A DNA stretch of 64,000 nt, from assembly GCA_928724745.1 (NCBI GenBank), contig CAKMXJ010000042.1:612516-676515 (forward strand). Direction: 5' to 3'. The stretch comes from Anthracocystis setariae (taxonomy: Eukaryota; Basidiomycota; Ustilaginomycetes; Ustilaginales; Ustilaginaceae). Shown one piece after another: positions 1 to 11,300 of the stretch. Positions within the stretch are counted from its first letter, which is position 1. Every line of letters begins with the position of its first letter. The translations under genes and the position numbers were made by a program. The notes below the pieces were generated by a model that worked only from the letters and a program-made list of their open reading frames with translations, did not search any database and was not told where the DNA came from.

Positions 1-1436
1 TCTACCACGACCAGCTCCAGGCCAAGCACAACGACAAGTCGTACCGCTACTTCAACAACATCAACCGCTTGGCTGGCAAGGCTCCCAAAGGCCACCTCTC
101 GGCTGAAGCCGATGAGATCACCGTCTGGTGCGCCAACGATTACCAGAACATGAGTCGTCACCCCGCTGTCATCGAAGCCATGAAGGACACTCTCGACAAG
201 TACGGCGCCGGTGCTGGAGGCACTCGAAACATTGCCGGTCACAACCGCCACGTCGAGACCATTGAGCGTACGCTCGCTCAACTTCACCGCAAGGATGCTG
301 CCCTTGTCTTTGGCTCGTGCTACGCCGCCAACGATGCCACGCTCACCATCCTTGGCTCCAAGCTGCCCGACTGTGTGATTCTTTCCGACGCCTCCAACCA
401 TGCTTCCATGATCCAAGGTATTAAGCATTCCGGTGCCAAGAAGGTCATCTACAAGCACAACGACATGGCTGATCTCGAGGCCAAGCTTCAGGCTATCCCC
501 ACGGATGTGCCCAAGATCATCGCCTTCGAGTCGGTCTACTCGATGTGCGGTACCGTCGGTCCTATCGAAAAGACGATCGAGCTTGCCGAAAAGTACGGCG
601 CTATCACTTTCCTCGACGAGGTCCACGCTGTGGGCATGTATGGTCCTCGCGGTGCCGGCGTTGCCGAACACCTTGACTGGGATGCCCAAGTTGCTCAGGG
701 TCACAAGCCTGGTCTGCTCAAAGGTAGCGTCATGGACCGCATCGACATCATCACTGGTACCCTGGGTAAGGCTTACGGCAACGTTGGTGGCTACATTGCT
801 GGCTCGAACCGCTTCGTCGATCTCATTCGATGCTTTGCCCCGCAGTTCATCTTCTCCACCACGCTTCCCCCTGCCGTTCTGACCGGTGCCAACAAAGCCA
901 TCGAGATCTTGATGGAAACCAACGACTCGCGCATCGTCCAACAGGTTCGGACCCGCGAGACCAAGGACAAGCTCATCGCTGCTGGCATCCCGCTCCAGCA
1001 CAACCCGTCGCACATTGTGCCTGTGCTGGTTGGCGATGCTTCCAAAGCCAAGGCCGCCAGTGACATGCTCTTGGAGGAGTACGGATGTTACGTCCAGCCT
1101 ATCAACTTCCCTACCGTCGCTCGCGGTCTGGAGAGGCTTCGCGTCACCCCCACTCCCGGCCACACATCTGCAGACGTAGATCATCTCGTCTACGCTCTCA
1201 CCCAGATCTGGAAGGAGCTCGGTCTTCGCACTGTCGATGACCTCCGCGCTGCTCCTAAGGGTGATGCCCTTGCTGATCTGTTCAAGGCATCCGAGCTGAC
1301 GGCCAAGGAGAACCCTCTCTGGACCGACAAGTTGCTTGGTCTCGACGAGCTCAAGGCTGGTGTCAGGGCTCATGGCTTCAAGGCCATCGGTGCTGGCGCT
1401 CCTGCTGCTTCGCCTGCTGTTGCTGCCGCTGCCTAG
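1..1436 (+). CDS. HEM1: 5-aminolevulinate synthase, mitochondrial (5' end outside window)
   Basis: This enzyme condenses glycine and succinyl-CoA to 5-aminolevulinate, the first step of heme synthesis in the mitochondrial matrix, and uses pyridoxal phosphate. The reading frame is already open at base 3, so the start and the targeting peptide lie left of the window; the TTG at 69 is not a start. Family motifs are visible: [12 protein letters not shown] near the beginning, [29 protein letters not shown] (the aspartate that contacts the cofactor), and [13 protein letters not shown], whose lysine codon at 768-770 should be the Schiff-base lysine. RVTPTPGH lies near the C-terminus. The end is normal (TAG at 1434-1436) with an Ala-rich tail. 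A 2-amino-3-ketobutyrate ligase or serine palmitoyltransferase is less likely because the DASNHASM and ALAS-type C-terminal motifs fit ALAS best. Confidence 0.95.
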   Translation, partial: YHDQLQAKHNDKSYRYFNNINRLAGKAPKGHLSAEADEITVWCANDYQNMSRHPAVIEAMKDTLDKYGAGAGGTRNIAGHNRHVETIERTLAQLHRKDAALVFGSCYAANDATLTILGSKLPDCVILSDASNHASMIQGIKHSGAKKVIYKHNDMADLEAKLQAIPTDVPKIIAFESVYSMCGTVGPIEKTIELAEKYGAITFLDEVHAVGMYGPRGAGVAEHLDWDAQVAQGHKPGLLKGSVMDRIDIITGTLGKAYGNVGGYIAGSNRFVDLIRCFAPQFIFSTTLPPAVLTGANKAIEILMETNDSRIVQQVRTRETKDKLIAAGIPLQHNPSHIVPVLVGDASKAKAASDMLLEEYGCYVQPINFPTVARGLERLRVTPTPGHTSADVDHLVYALTQIWKELGLRTVDDLRAAPKGDALADLFKASELTAKENPLWTDKLLGLDELKAGVRAHGFKAIGAGAPAASPAVAAAA

Positions 1437-2015
1437 ATCGGCTTCTTGGCTTCGTCTGGCAAAAGCGTGCGTGCGTTCATCTATTTTTTCCCTTCATCTC
1501 TCATTCCACGAGCTGAATTGTGTTCCGTACGTCGCCGCAACGGTGTACGAGTTTCGGCTCGTAGTGATTGGACGAAATGTCAAGTCTTTTCACTTTCCCC
1601 CTCATCCTCATCTGACTGTGCTTCTGAGTATGTGTGAGTCTTTGAAAGGCGAAAGATAGATGAGAGCTGATATATCGAACTTTCTCGTGCGAGAGTGCTT
1701 ACAGAGGTGACGACAGGCAGCGTGACCTGCCACGCCTTTCAAGAAAGAAGTTACAGAGTCTAGCGAGCAAAAGCAAACAAAATGGGAAAAAAAAATTGGT
1801 TGCAATCCGAGTTTGGGCGACTTGATGTATCGGCCGCCGTTCGCACAAAGCAAAGCCGCAGAGCAGGAAAGCAGTAGAAGGGTAAGTGCTGTGACTTGAG
1901 AAGGTTGCAGATTTCATGATCATCAACCGACGAGTTTTGATTCAACACCATCACATATCTCGTCCACCTCTTTATTCTCGTTTGGGCTCGCTTCCTACGT
2001 GCCCTTTTTCCCAAC
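1437..2015. other. Intergenic spacer HEM1-MRPL12
   Basis: About 580 bases holding the HEM1 3' untranslated region and the promoter of the next gene on the same strand. An A-rich run lies at about 1790. I see no RNA gene or conserved reading frame. Confidence 0.6.
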
Positions 2016-2684
2016 ATGATGTCCACCTTGACTGGCGCCGTTGCGTCTTCGTCGCGAACTCTTGTTTGCAGCACTCGTCGTTCGGCTTTCCGTTCGGTCC
2101 GTGCTCTGTCCACCACCATCGCGCTCCGCAACGCTGCACCTGTCGATGCGAAAATCTCCAACATTGTCGACCAGATCGAGAAGCTTACTCTGCTCGAAGC
2201 TGCTGATCTCGTCTCGCACCTCAAGACAAGGTTGAACATCACTGAGATCGCCATGCCCGCCGCTTCGGCTGCCGCCGCCCCCTCCGCCGGTGCTGGCGCC
2301 TCGGATGCAGCACCAGAGGAAGAAGTCGCAAAGCCCAAGGAGAAGACCGTCTTCACTCTCAAGCTCACCGGTCTCAAGGACCCAACCGCCAAGGCAAAGG
2401 TCATCAGAGAGGTCAAGGCAGCTAACTCGAATATGTACGTATTCCTTTCCTTTCCTCTCCTCTTTCACTTTTTTTTTCTCCCTTCTGCTTCGATCGCTTA
2501 CTGACAAAAACATCTTTCATCATCTTTCATCTTTGGTGGTGGTGGCTAATACAGGAACCTGGTTGAGGCCAAGAAGTTTGTCGAATCTACGCCACAGGTG
2601 CTCAAGGAGGGCCTGAACAAGGAAGATGCCGAAAAGATGAAGGCAGCAATCGAGGCTGCCGGTGGTACCGTCGAGCTCGAGTGA
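2016..2684 (+). CDS. MRPL12: Mitochondrial large-subunit ribosomal protein L7/L12, two exons
   Basis: This is the mitochondrial version of the ribosome stalk protein that recruits translation GTPases. Exon 1 is 2016-2434 and exon 2 is 2555-2684. The intron 2435-2554 starts GTACGT, ends ACAG and has a CTTACTGAC branch-like site at about 2496. The splice completes a Met codon and keeps the frame across the C-terminal domain, giving 182 residues. An Arg/Ser-rich mitochondrial presequence comes first. The helical dimerisation segment follows ([20 protein letters not shown]), then an Ala/Pro hinge, then the L12 C-terminal domain ([54 protein letters not shown]). Two adjacent ATGs (2016, 2019) could both serve as start. 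Reading through without splicing would truncate the conserved domain, which supports the intron. The gene converges with the L2HGDH gene on the opposite strand. Confidence 0.93.
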
Positions 2685-2937
2685 ACTGCGCCGTGCTCAC
2701 ACAGTACCTGCTAATCATACGACTCCTCCATCCGAAATACGCACTTGCACCACCTGTACAGTAGTTGGGAGAAACCCTCTCGTTCCCCCCTTCTCGAAAA
2801 AGAATGGCACCATTTCGCATCGGCGGCTCATGTTTGCATCCCACAGCCTGTGTCGCGACAATCTCATGCCAAGTGAAACCACCTGCATAGCGATAGCTCA
2901 AAGATCTAGAGTTGGATTGCAGCCACGGCATTTCATT

Positions 2938-4485
2938 CTACGCCCACGCATCTAGTTTATGAGCGCCATCCTCGTTCCTGGCGCCCTTATTCGCGCTCAC
3001 TCTAGCCTGTTTGCTCTCGCCATAGAAACTCTCTGCCACCATATCCCTAACCAACTCACCGATTGCCAAACTGCTCGTCAGACCGGGACTCTCGATTCCC
3101 AGCAAACTGATCATGGCACCTCCGTGCACCCTATCTACACTGTTCCTCGCTTTCGAAACGCAACTCGCGCTCGGAGGCGGCAACCCCGGTGCCCTCTGCC
3201 AAAGCTTCTGCGACGACAGCGACGCGGAATTGTGCCAGAGCAACTGGAAATCCATAAACGCCTTTTGCTGCGGTCCGATGAGCTTCGGTCGAATGCCTGC
3301 ATAGTCTGGCGCCAACCCCGCCTTGTCAATGTTCGGAAGGTACTCTGTGATCGAGGCGTACATCGAATCCAGACGATCCTCCGAAACCGTCAGCGCTTTC
3401 TTCCAAAAATCGACGCCCGTTTCATCTTGTGCTGGTGGCGAGATCCACTCGGTGTCCGGACCGAACTTGATCTGTCCGTTGAGGTCGAGCGTCAGATGCG
3501 TGCCCAACGAAGTGTGTGCGTGCGCGCCTTTGTTGCGTGTATCCGGAACCGGATAGATGAGGTGTTTGACATCCTTGGCTCCGGCTCCCTTGTACGAGGC
3601 GTAATTGCCCTTCGAGTACCACATCGGGATCGGCTCTTGTTGCGAGCCGAGCTCCGAGAGCAGAGAGTTGAGCATCGTCGGACCATTGAGGCCGGACGAA
3701 TTGATGACAACTTTGGCCAGCAATGCATCGGCATCAGAGTCCGAAGTGACGGTCTGGACGATCCAACCGTCTTGAGACCCATCTGCGCCCCGCTTGCTGT
3801 TGACAGCGCTTGGATCGGGTTCGTTTGCATCGATGCGGACCACTTTGGTGTCGTAGACAATCTCGGCGTTGTCCGCGTCCAACAACTCCTGTTCGAGAGA
3901 CGCCATTAGCTCGTGGCTACTTACGATCCCCGTTCGATCCGACAGTAGTGCCCATGCAATATTCTTGGACAGATCTGGCTCGAGCTCGCGAGCCTCGTCG
4001 CCCGAAATCAACCTGGTGGGAGGTGCAAGCTCTCCCAATGCATCGCAGTGAGCCTTCAAGTTGTCTAGATAGCTTTTGGCAAAGTCGGCTCCAACCACGA
4101 GCTTCTTGGTCTGCTTATATCCAAGTCGTAGCTGTTGACAACGCTGATACATCAGCTCGCGACCCCTCAAGCAGAGCTTAGTCTTGAGTGAGTCGGCGGG
4201 ATAGTAGAGGCCGGCGTGGATTACCTCGCTATTTCGAGCCGAGGTCTCTTGGCCAAACGCTTGATTCCGTTCGACGAGGTAGGTGGTCTTGTCGGGCCAG
4301 CGAGTGGCGAGGGCAGATGCGATGGAGAGACCCACTACACCTGCACCAACGACCAGATGGTCGATGCTGAAGTCGGGTTGTTTGAGAGGATATTTGTTCC
4401 GCGATGGCAGAGAGGCCAAGAGGGGTCGGATCGGGGTGGAAGTTGCTGCAGTCGCCAGTCGTCGGCGTGACTGCGCACCGAGCAT
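2938..4485 (-). CDS. L2HGDH: L-2-hydroxyglutarate dehydrogenase, mitochondrial FAD enzyme
   Basis: This enzyme oxidises L-2-hydroxyglutarate, a side product of malate dehydrogenase, back to 2-oxoglutarate with FAD, and so acts as metabolite repair. The protein has 515 residues, a usual length. The first ~40 residues are basic and Ser/Ala-rich, like a mitochondrial presequence. The FAD-binding Rossmann motif GAGVVG follows at about residues 47-52 (DHLVVGAGVVGLSIASALA). RNSEVIHAGLYYP is typical of the DAO/L2HGDH family, and the C-terminal GIESPGLTSSLAIGELV is a second flavin-contact motif. The ATG at 4483-4485 is the only start that leaves room for the presequence. No intron is needed. The symbol is the animal name because yeasts such as S. 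cerevisiae lack a clear counterpart. Confidence 0.88.
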   Translation of the reverse strand: MLGAQSRRRLATAATSTPIRPLLASLPSRNKYPLKQPDFSIDHLVVGAGVVGLSIASALATRWPDKTTYLVERNQAFGQETSARNSEVIHAGLYYPADSLKTKLCLRGRELMYQRCQQLRLGYKQTKKLVVGADFAKSYLDNLKAHCDALGELAPPTRLISGDEARELEPDLSKNIAWALLSDRTGIVSSHELMASLEQELLDADNAEIVYDTKVVRIDANEPDPSAVNSKRGADGSQDGWIVQTVTSDSDADALLAKVVINSSGLNGPTMLNSLLSELGSQQEPIPMWYSKGNYASYKGAGAKDVKHLIYPVPDTRNKGAHAHTSLGTHLTLDLNGQIKFGPDTEWISPPAQDETGVDFWKKALTVSEDRLDSMYASITEYLPNIDKAGLAPDYAGIRPKLIGPQQKAFMDFQLLWHNSASLSSQKLWQRAPGLPPPSASCVSKARNSVDRVHGGAMISLLGIESPGLTSSLAIGELVRDMVAESFYGESKQARVSANKGARNEDGAHKLDAWA

Positions 4486-5232
4486 TGTGCGTCAAGTTGT
4501 CGAGATGGTCGTGCTGATGTTGCGAACCCAACGTAGCTCTTGGCTGTCCTTTGCGATGTCGCCGGCCGCGTTGCCAGCTCACCCTTATTATGCCCGTGCG
4601 CACCTGATATCAGTTGACTGTTCCTTCGGTCTACATAGGCTTCGGCGTGAAGGTCTTTAGCTATCGTTGAGAGAGCCACCGATGACTCGAATGTGGTCTG
4701 GTGGCGTTGATGCGGCAAGAGGAAGGCAGGGTTAAGGTCCTATTACGGAAACATCCGCCTGAGCATGCTGCTCGATGGTATGACAGCAACGTGACAGCAA
4801 CCGACATACAGATAGAGTATTCAAGGATAGGGACCGAAGGCCGAACGAGTTCCTCTGTGAATTATGGTTGATCTGACACTCTGAAATGCGATTTTACAAC
4901 CGAAATGGTCTGCGCAATAGAGTCATCGCATCACACTATAGTGCTACTCTGCGAGTTTCAAGAGCTTCAACTCGACGAGGAGGCGCGTCACAGTCTGCAG
5001 TCACCGCACTGCGTCCTCCACAAGAAAGCAGCCAACATCCAGAGTTACTGTGGCTGAGCAACCGAAAAAAAGGAATTCAGAATGACCCACCCACCCACAT
5101 AACAGTCAGAAAATTGCGCATTTCGTCCAAATGCAGTTTCCGAAAACGAGATCCCTTGGCCTTGGCTCTCGCAGATTGGCTAAGTTGAAAGGAGAGACAG
5201 ACACTGAGAGTCAGGGTCACAGTAGCGCTGTA

Positions 5233-5234
5233 GT

Positions 5235-5267
<33 letters not shown>

Positions 5268-5268
5268 A
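5233..5268. repeat. (GT)n microsatellite
   Basis: An alternating GT tract with two GCGT interruptions near its left end, in the SNF7 promoter region. Confidence 0.95.
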
Positions 5269-5380
5269 ATCGCCTATCGCCTCCTCCAAGCAGCGTGTGA
5301 GCGTGAGCGGCATCTCTCCCCATCTCACTCCACACGATCATTATTGCAACACATCCGCTCAACAACGCAGACAACCCGCG

Positions 5381-5450
5381 TCATCCACATCCACATCCAC
5401 ATCACCATCACCATCACCATCACCACCATCATCACCACCATCATCATCAT
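5381..5450. repeat. CATCCA / CACCAT / CAT microsatellite
   Basis: A compound tract: about three CATCCA units, then CACCAT units, then CAT repeats, some 330 bases before the SNF7 start. It lies in the 5' leader or promoter. Confidence 0.95.
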
Positions 5451-5777
5451 TTATTCCTATCTCTGCATCTAGATTCGATTCGACTGCATCGTCATCGACG
5501 CATCCACTTGCAGCATCTTACTCACAGGTTGTTGCGTTACGAGTAGCCAAGCAGGCTCTGTTACAGCTGCCATCAATTATCGGCTTCCATTGCTGCGCAG
5601 CAAGGTGGCTCAGTTGACAATCAGCACAATCCCTTTTGGACCTTGCCCTTTCGCGATCAATCAACTCACAAGGGCGCGTGATACATCAAGGTCTTTGTAT
5701 CCTGCCAACGCGACGCAATCACTTTGTATTCAACGCCCGACGAGCACACTCATTCAGGTGACATTCCTTTAGCCAAG

Positions 5778-6443
5778 ATGAGTTGGATGAACTTCTTCGG
5801 AAAGAAGGACAACAAGAACTCGGCAAGAGATGCCATCGTCGGATTACGGCAGCAGCTGCTGATGCTGGAGAAGAAGGAGGAGCATCTCAACAAGAAGATC
5901 GAAGACGAACTCAAGAAAGCAAAAGCAAACGTCACCACAAATAAGCGAGCAGCGCAAGCAGCTCTTCGACAAAAGAAGGCATACGAAAATGAGCTCGACC
6001 GCATCGCAGGTACCAGGATGACTCTCGAGACACAGGTCAACGCCATCGAGAGCGCCAATATGAACTTGGAAACCATGACAGCCATGCGCAAGGGTGCCGA
6101 TGCGCTCAAAACAATTCACGGCAGCTTGAATATCGACAAGGTGGATGCGACGATGGATTCGATCCGCGAGCAGATGGATCTGACCAACGAGATTTCGGAT
6201 GCGATCTCCAATCCTGTGGGCATGGGTCACGACATCGACGAGGACGAGCTGAAGAACGAGCTGGAAGAGTTGGAACAGGACGAGCTAAACGAGAGACTCG
6301 TAGGTGCCGACTCGGTACCTCTCCACACCCCCGCTGTGGCTACCTCCGCAGGACCATCCCGCGTCGCAGAGCGCAGGCAAGCGGTGCCCGAAGACGACGA
6401 CGACGCCGAACTTCGCGCGTTGCAGGCAGAGCTTGCCATGTAA
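5778..6443 (+). CDS. SNF7: ESCRT-III core subunit Snf7/Vps32
   Basis: Snf7 polymerises on endosomal membranes and drives vesicle budding into multivesicular bodies; in fungi it also takes part in RIM pH signalling. I chose the ATG at 5778 rather than the upstream in-frame codon because the family N-terminus MSWMNFFGKK begins there. The protein has 221 residues, a normal length. The N-terminal half is basic and helical (LMLEKKEEHLNKKIEDELKKA, with RAAQAALRQKKAYENEL following), then comes IESANMNLETMTAMRKGADALK, the conserved Snf7 core. The C-terminal part is acidic (DIDEDELKNELEELEQDEL), and the last helix (DAELRALQAELAM) is the MIM-like segment that binds Vps4/Bro1. The gene is intronless. 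Confidence 0.95.
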   Translation: MSWMNFFGKKDNKNSARDAIVGLRQQLLMLEKKEEHLNKKIEDELKKAKANVTTNKRAAQAALRQKKAYENELDRIAGTRMTLETQVNAIESANMNLETMTAMRKGADALKTIHGSLNIDKVDATMDSIREQMDLTNEISDAISNPVGMGHDIDEDELKNELEELEQDELNERLVGADSVPLHTPAVATSAGPSRVAERRQAVPEDDDDAELRALQAELAM

Positions 6444-8338
6444 CGGAACAGCCTTCGGTCTTTCCTGCGCCACGTGCTATAGACCGGCGGTGCCTAGCAG
6501 GGCCCTGTGGGATCGTCTAGGAACAATACAGTCATGAGGGGCGCAAGTCTGCATTACTCTTCAACGGTCAGGCATGAGGACGGATGTTCGCATCCAACTT
6601 TCAACATTATTTCAGATTCCTGGCATCATCCTCTGGATTCTGGCAAGCTCATCCTACTGGAAACGTGACCAAGAACAGCATGATGCTGCTAACGGCGCCT
6701 GATCTCGTACATGCAGCGCTGCTGGCGAGTCCATGGTGACGACCGTTTTCTTAGAGCGGACTCGAGCCAGCTGACAAGTCTCGCTATGGCTGACTCTGTG
6801 CACTTTGGATGCGTTCCCCGTCCTCTCAATACTGTCATTATTGATAGACTCTTTCGGCCCAATCGGCGCCTTTTTTTTTTTTTGACGTCCATTCTGGTCA
6901 TTGCTCCAAGATGCCATCTTTCGTAACCTGCTCCGCACACGCCTCCCTGTCTCTTTTACTGCTCCCTGATGTGTTCCGTTTAGCATCTTGTGAAATGTCA
7001 CCCTCCGACAAGCTATATCGACCTTTGCAGTGCAAGACTCGAGTCTGCAGGAAGCGAGCATCCCCCTGAGTATGTTGTTGTCCCGTGTCTCGAGAATGTA
7101 GTCCGAGTGGATGCAGTTGAAATACTCTTCGCTTCTTTTCAATCTGAGCAGACGATACTGTAGCCACACGCCAGCTCCCATGCCCATGCAAAGCTTGCCA
7201 ACGATCCTCAGCAGCAGAGAACGTCCATGATCAAGACATGAGAACCAATAATGAAATTGATCAGCGTTGTGCCTCGAATCTTGTTCGCTTCGCTATCTGC
7301 GCTCACACATTAATCAGGACCCTGATCTTTGTTCATATGTACAACAAGCAACGAGCCGAGGCGGTCTGAGGCCAACCAGTCAAACGAGATTTGACCCGAC
7401 ATCCAGGCCCTCGGCTCTCTCTCCCTCTTTTTTCTCTCTTCTGCTCCCCCCTTTGTACAAATTGATTGTGTACAGGCACTGTACCGGTACAGTATATTAC
7501 TGTGCTATGCGGTCAACTGTTCAATTCCCCCTGTTTAATTTTTCTTCAAAGTATGACAATCAAAATGCATGAGCGGGGATTTTTGCTCTTTTAATTTTTC
7601 TTTTTTTTTTTTTTCCGTTGTCTTTCGGCTGCTGAAGGCAGAGGGCAGGGCGTTTTGAAGGATTCACGCCATTTGAAATTGATTGACTCTAGCACGGCGG
7701 AGCCCACTGTTCTGATTCTGTGCGGGCACAGTAGCGTGTCTGGCGAAACGCCTAACTACTGCAGTCGCTGCACGACAGGGCGTGTCTAGCGTGCAAATCA
7801 TGAATTCTAGACATACAGTAGACCGCGTCTGCTCCTCACCATCTCAATTCACCATCTCTGCGACCTCTCCCTGGATCAGTCCTTCTTTAGAGGCAACTAC
7901 AACTGTTCATACCTGCACCCATCGCCGCTCACGACCTTTGACGACCCTCCTTTTCTCGATACCCGCGCTTTCTGCTTGCTTCACCGTTCCACAACCGTCG
8001 TTTCGGTCGATTTCCTTTGGACCACCCTAACCTGCGTCGCTTCTCAGCTCGCCAATACCTCTAGCACTAACTACGATCAGCGACTCAAACCTGCTCCAAC
8101 GCTGCGCCAATCACTCGCCCCATATACCCCCTTGCAGTGCGAGTGGTGTAACGCATTCACGACCTCTTCGTATTCTTGACTTTTCTCTGCCATGAGCTTT
8201 CTACGCGGCACCTCCGACTGCTAGATAAGCGCGCCCTTTACCAGCATTCCGCAAGCTTCACGGCTCTCTGGTGACAGAATCGGAGCATCCTGCACCGTGC
8301 ACCGCCTCGGTGCTTGTTCAGAAACAAATCAGTACAAT
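6444..8338. other. Intergenic region SNF7-RasGEF
   Basis: About 1.9 kb with T-rich runs (6870-6882 and 7597-7615). A minus-strand open frame at 6654-7187 looks weakly protein-like but shows no motif I know, so I do not call it a gene. The last several hundred bases are pyrimidine-rich and are probably the promoter and leader of the RasGEF gene. Confidence 0.5.
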
Positions 8339-11300
8339 ATGGAACCTGCCGTGGATATTAACTCGGCATCGCCGCGCCATGGGGAGGAGATCACTCCATC
8401 CCACGTCGCTACCCACGTAGACGTAGAAACCACCAACTGGAACGCCGCCAAGATTCTGGCAGCCCAGCACCATATTCCTATCAGCCTCTTGGAGTCCATA
8501 CGTGACGTGGTTAGCTCTCAGCCAACGCAGCTCGACGTTGCGCATGATTTTGGCGCAGAAACGCCATTCCATATTACCGCTTCACGCCTTCCAACAGGCC
8601 GTGTAGTCTTCCGGTTCCGCTCGCATCAATCTGGCTCGGCGCTCAGCCCTGACTCCAGAGAACGCGACGCTGTCGAACTTGCAAATACAGCACAGCAAGA
8701 CGGCATGCCACGATCCAGCTCTTCTGGCGCCATCGTGACGCAACCCGAATCTGATTCAGTCGGGTCTACCTCCTTCACCCAAAGAGGAACTTTGGGCAGC
8801 AGTTTCTTCCGCAAGACAGGCAACTTGAGTCTGAAGCAGTCGAGATCCATCCCCGTTCTACGTCGCAAGGCCTCGGCGACGTTTGGACCCAATCCATTTG
8901 CCTATCCCCGCACAGACCCGACACCTCCTCACAACGTGAATCAGGCCGCGCCGTTGCAATTGCAGTTGCAGCAACTTCAACGAGCAGCGCTTTCCCTTGC
9001 CACAACCTCCAAGGACAGCCTGCTACATCCATACCGTTCTGTAGGCAACACGGCCAGCCTCATGTCGCGTACGGGCAGCTCCCCGGTCAACGGGCCTTAT
9101 GCCAATCGCTTCGCCACGGATCACATCGAAGAAGGTGACGTGCTTGGCGCCGTTCTTGGTCTTAGTCAAGCGGATCGGCGGGCCAAGTTGCTGTTCGATG
9201 CAACGTCAGTACAGAGACAACTCTCAAAGCAGCAAGCGCGTCACAGGCGTTCTTCGAGCAGCTCTTCAGTTGCATCACGGAGCGTTCATCCGATACCGCC
9301 ACCAGAGCTGCGTCTGCCCGACCTTAGCTTTGATTCCGACTCGTCCCAGTCGCCTCGAATCCACCAATTGAGAGAGGCACAGTCGTTCGAGTCGAATGCA
9401 TCGGACGCCACAGCACGTGGAGAGGAGACGCCCGTCTCCGTTGATCAGTATCCTGCCGCACTACAGCCCTTTCTGCGTAGGGCGATGGCTTCCGAACCGC
9501 ATGATGCCAAGGCTCTCATTTTTGATGTGATCCAGTGCTATCACCGACCTTTGCCAGCTCTCGCTTCTCTTGAGGCAAGCACTCCACCTCTACTTCAGAG
9601 CCATCATCACGCACCTTTGTTCAGTCTGAACGACGGACCTACCGCCGCAGGAGCGCAGCATGCCGATTTCATCAGTCGGGCTCATGCTTTGCCGACAACG
9701 GCTTCGCCAGGTGACGATCCACGTTTTGCCGTCTGGGCTGTCAACCGGGACGACCAGCATGGCACTTTCGTAATCAGCAACAGAGAGGGTCAGACAGATG
9801 CAGATCGAATCTTGGCGGACGAGCTCGCTTCTTTATCTACCAACTCGCCTGCTTCCACCACCAAGCGTCGCAATCGCAGAAGCAACAATCCATTCAGTGC
9901 TATATCCAGCTCCGAAAGACGTCTTTCTGGCGTCCTCGATCCGTCCAGCCCAGCAGGCGAGAAACAGGTACACAGCTTGCAAGCCGGCTCATCTCCGGGC
10001 AAAGCAACGTTGCTTGCCGCATCTGCTGCTCGCTTGGTTGCCGAGCTCACATCCGAGATCGACTTGACTCTGCGAAGTGACTTCTTCTACACCTTTCGCG
10101 AATTCATGACACCCCTCGAACTGCTCGAGTTGCTCACCCTTCGATTTGAATGGGCGATCTCAGAGCCTAGTTCGGCAGCCGACGAAGCACGTCGTCGTAT
10201 TGTGCGGGTTCGTACCTACGTCGTCATCAAGCATTGGCTGCAGAATCACTTCGATTTTGATTTTCTACCCAACCGTACGCTACGACAGAGACTCGCAACG
10301 TGGCTCAATACCATCGCCAAGGATCAACGCATCGCCGACCGTCCTGCTGACCTCAACATCGTGAACAGCTTGCGCAAGATCGTCAGGGGCCTCAAGGAGA
10401 CGTACTCGCATTCCGGCGTAGGGGGTCTTCTCTTGCATGACTCTGGTCGATTGACCGACAGTTCGCCCTCCAGTCGCAAGACAGACAGTCTCTCCACTTT
10501 CGGCTCATCTTCGTACGACACACAGCCCAGTGTCGCTCAGACAGCAGCAACTGCATCCAGCGATGAGCCCGGTATGACAAGCTCTGGTTCGGCCTCGTCG
10601 CTGGTGATCGAGGACATCAATCTGGATTTTTCGGATGATCCTGGGTCGCATGATTCCCAGGTCGTAAGGTCACTTCCATTGGAGCAAAACATGAAGGCTT
10701 CGAATGGTGCGGTTAGGTCTGATCCTGCTGAAGCTACGCGGTCCGCACAGAAGGCGGCAGCAGAATCTGTGCTCGTCTCCCATCGACACACGCTAGGATC
10801 TTCCTCTCTGCCTCCTGCGCCGCGATCGAGTACCAGCTCGAACATTGGAGTTTCTCCAGCTCCTCTTCCAAACCCGTCCAATGCATGGTCGCGTGCATTT
10901 GTCCAGACCGTGGGTCGTCTGTCCAAGTTCAAGCGTGTTCTCAATAACCGAAGTCTTGGACTTGACGCTCATCAAGAACTCGACACTGAGGCCGAGGAGT
11001 GCAGTGATATTCTCTTCATGAAGGGTGGATTGGACAGCCTGTTGCAGTACTTTGCTACTGACCAAGCAACGAGGCAATCTATGTCTACACAGCGGCCGAT
11101 CAGACACCTTCGTCAGCGTCCTTTGTCTCTTACCGTGGAAGCGAACGAGGACGAGGAGGAAGGACTCGCTAGTCAAGCCTCCGAGGACAGCACTGGTCAA
11201 GAGGAGACACCAAGCCTTGGTGGCGCCTCTACCAATCGATCTACACCGGCAAGCTCCGTCGAAATCACCGGGTTTCCTGCAAAGCATGCCGAGCATCAAA

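Larger units (their letters stand above)
4486..5777. other. Divergent intergenic region between L2HGDH and SNF7
   Basis: About 1.3 kb that must contain both promoters, since the two genes point away from each other. It carries a GT microsatellite and a CATCCA/CACCAT tract (listed separately). Short frames here read through simple repeats and show no conserved motif. Confidence 0.6.

Noticed and set aside
2959..3909. Plus-strand 316-residue frame
   Set aside because: Shadow of the L2HGDH gene on the other strand, Arg-rich as expected for an antisense frame.
6654..7187. Minus-strand frame of 177 residues, open further upstream
   Set aside because: No recognisable domain, it crosses a poly(A/T) run, overlaps another minus-strand frame and lies in a typical intergenic region. 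Without homology I cannot support it.
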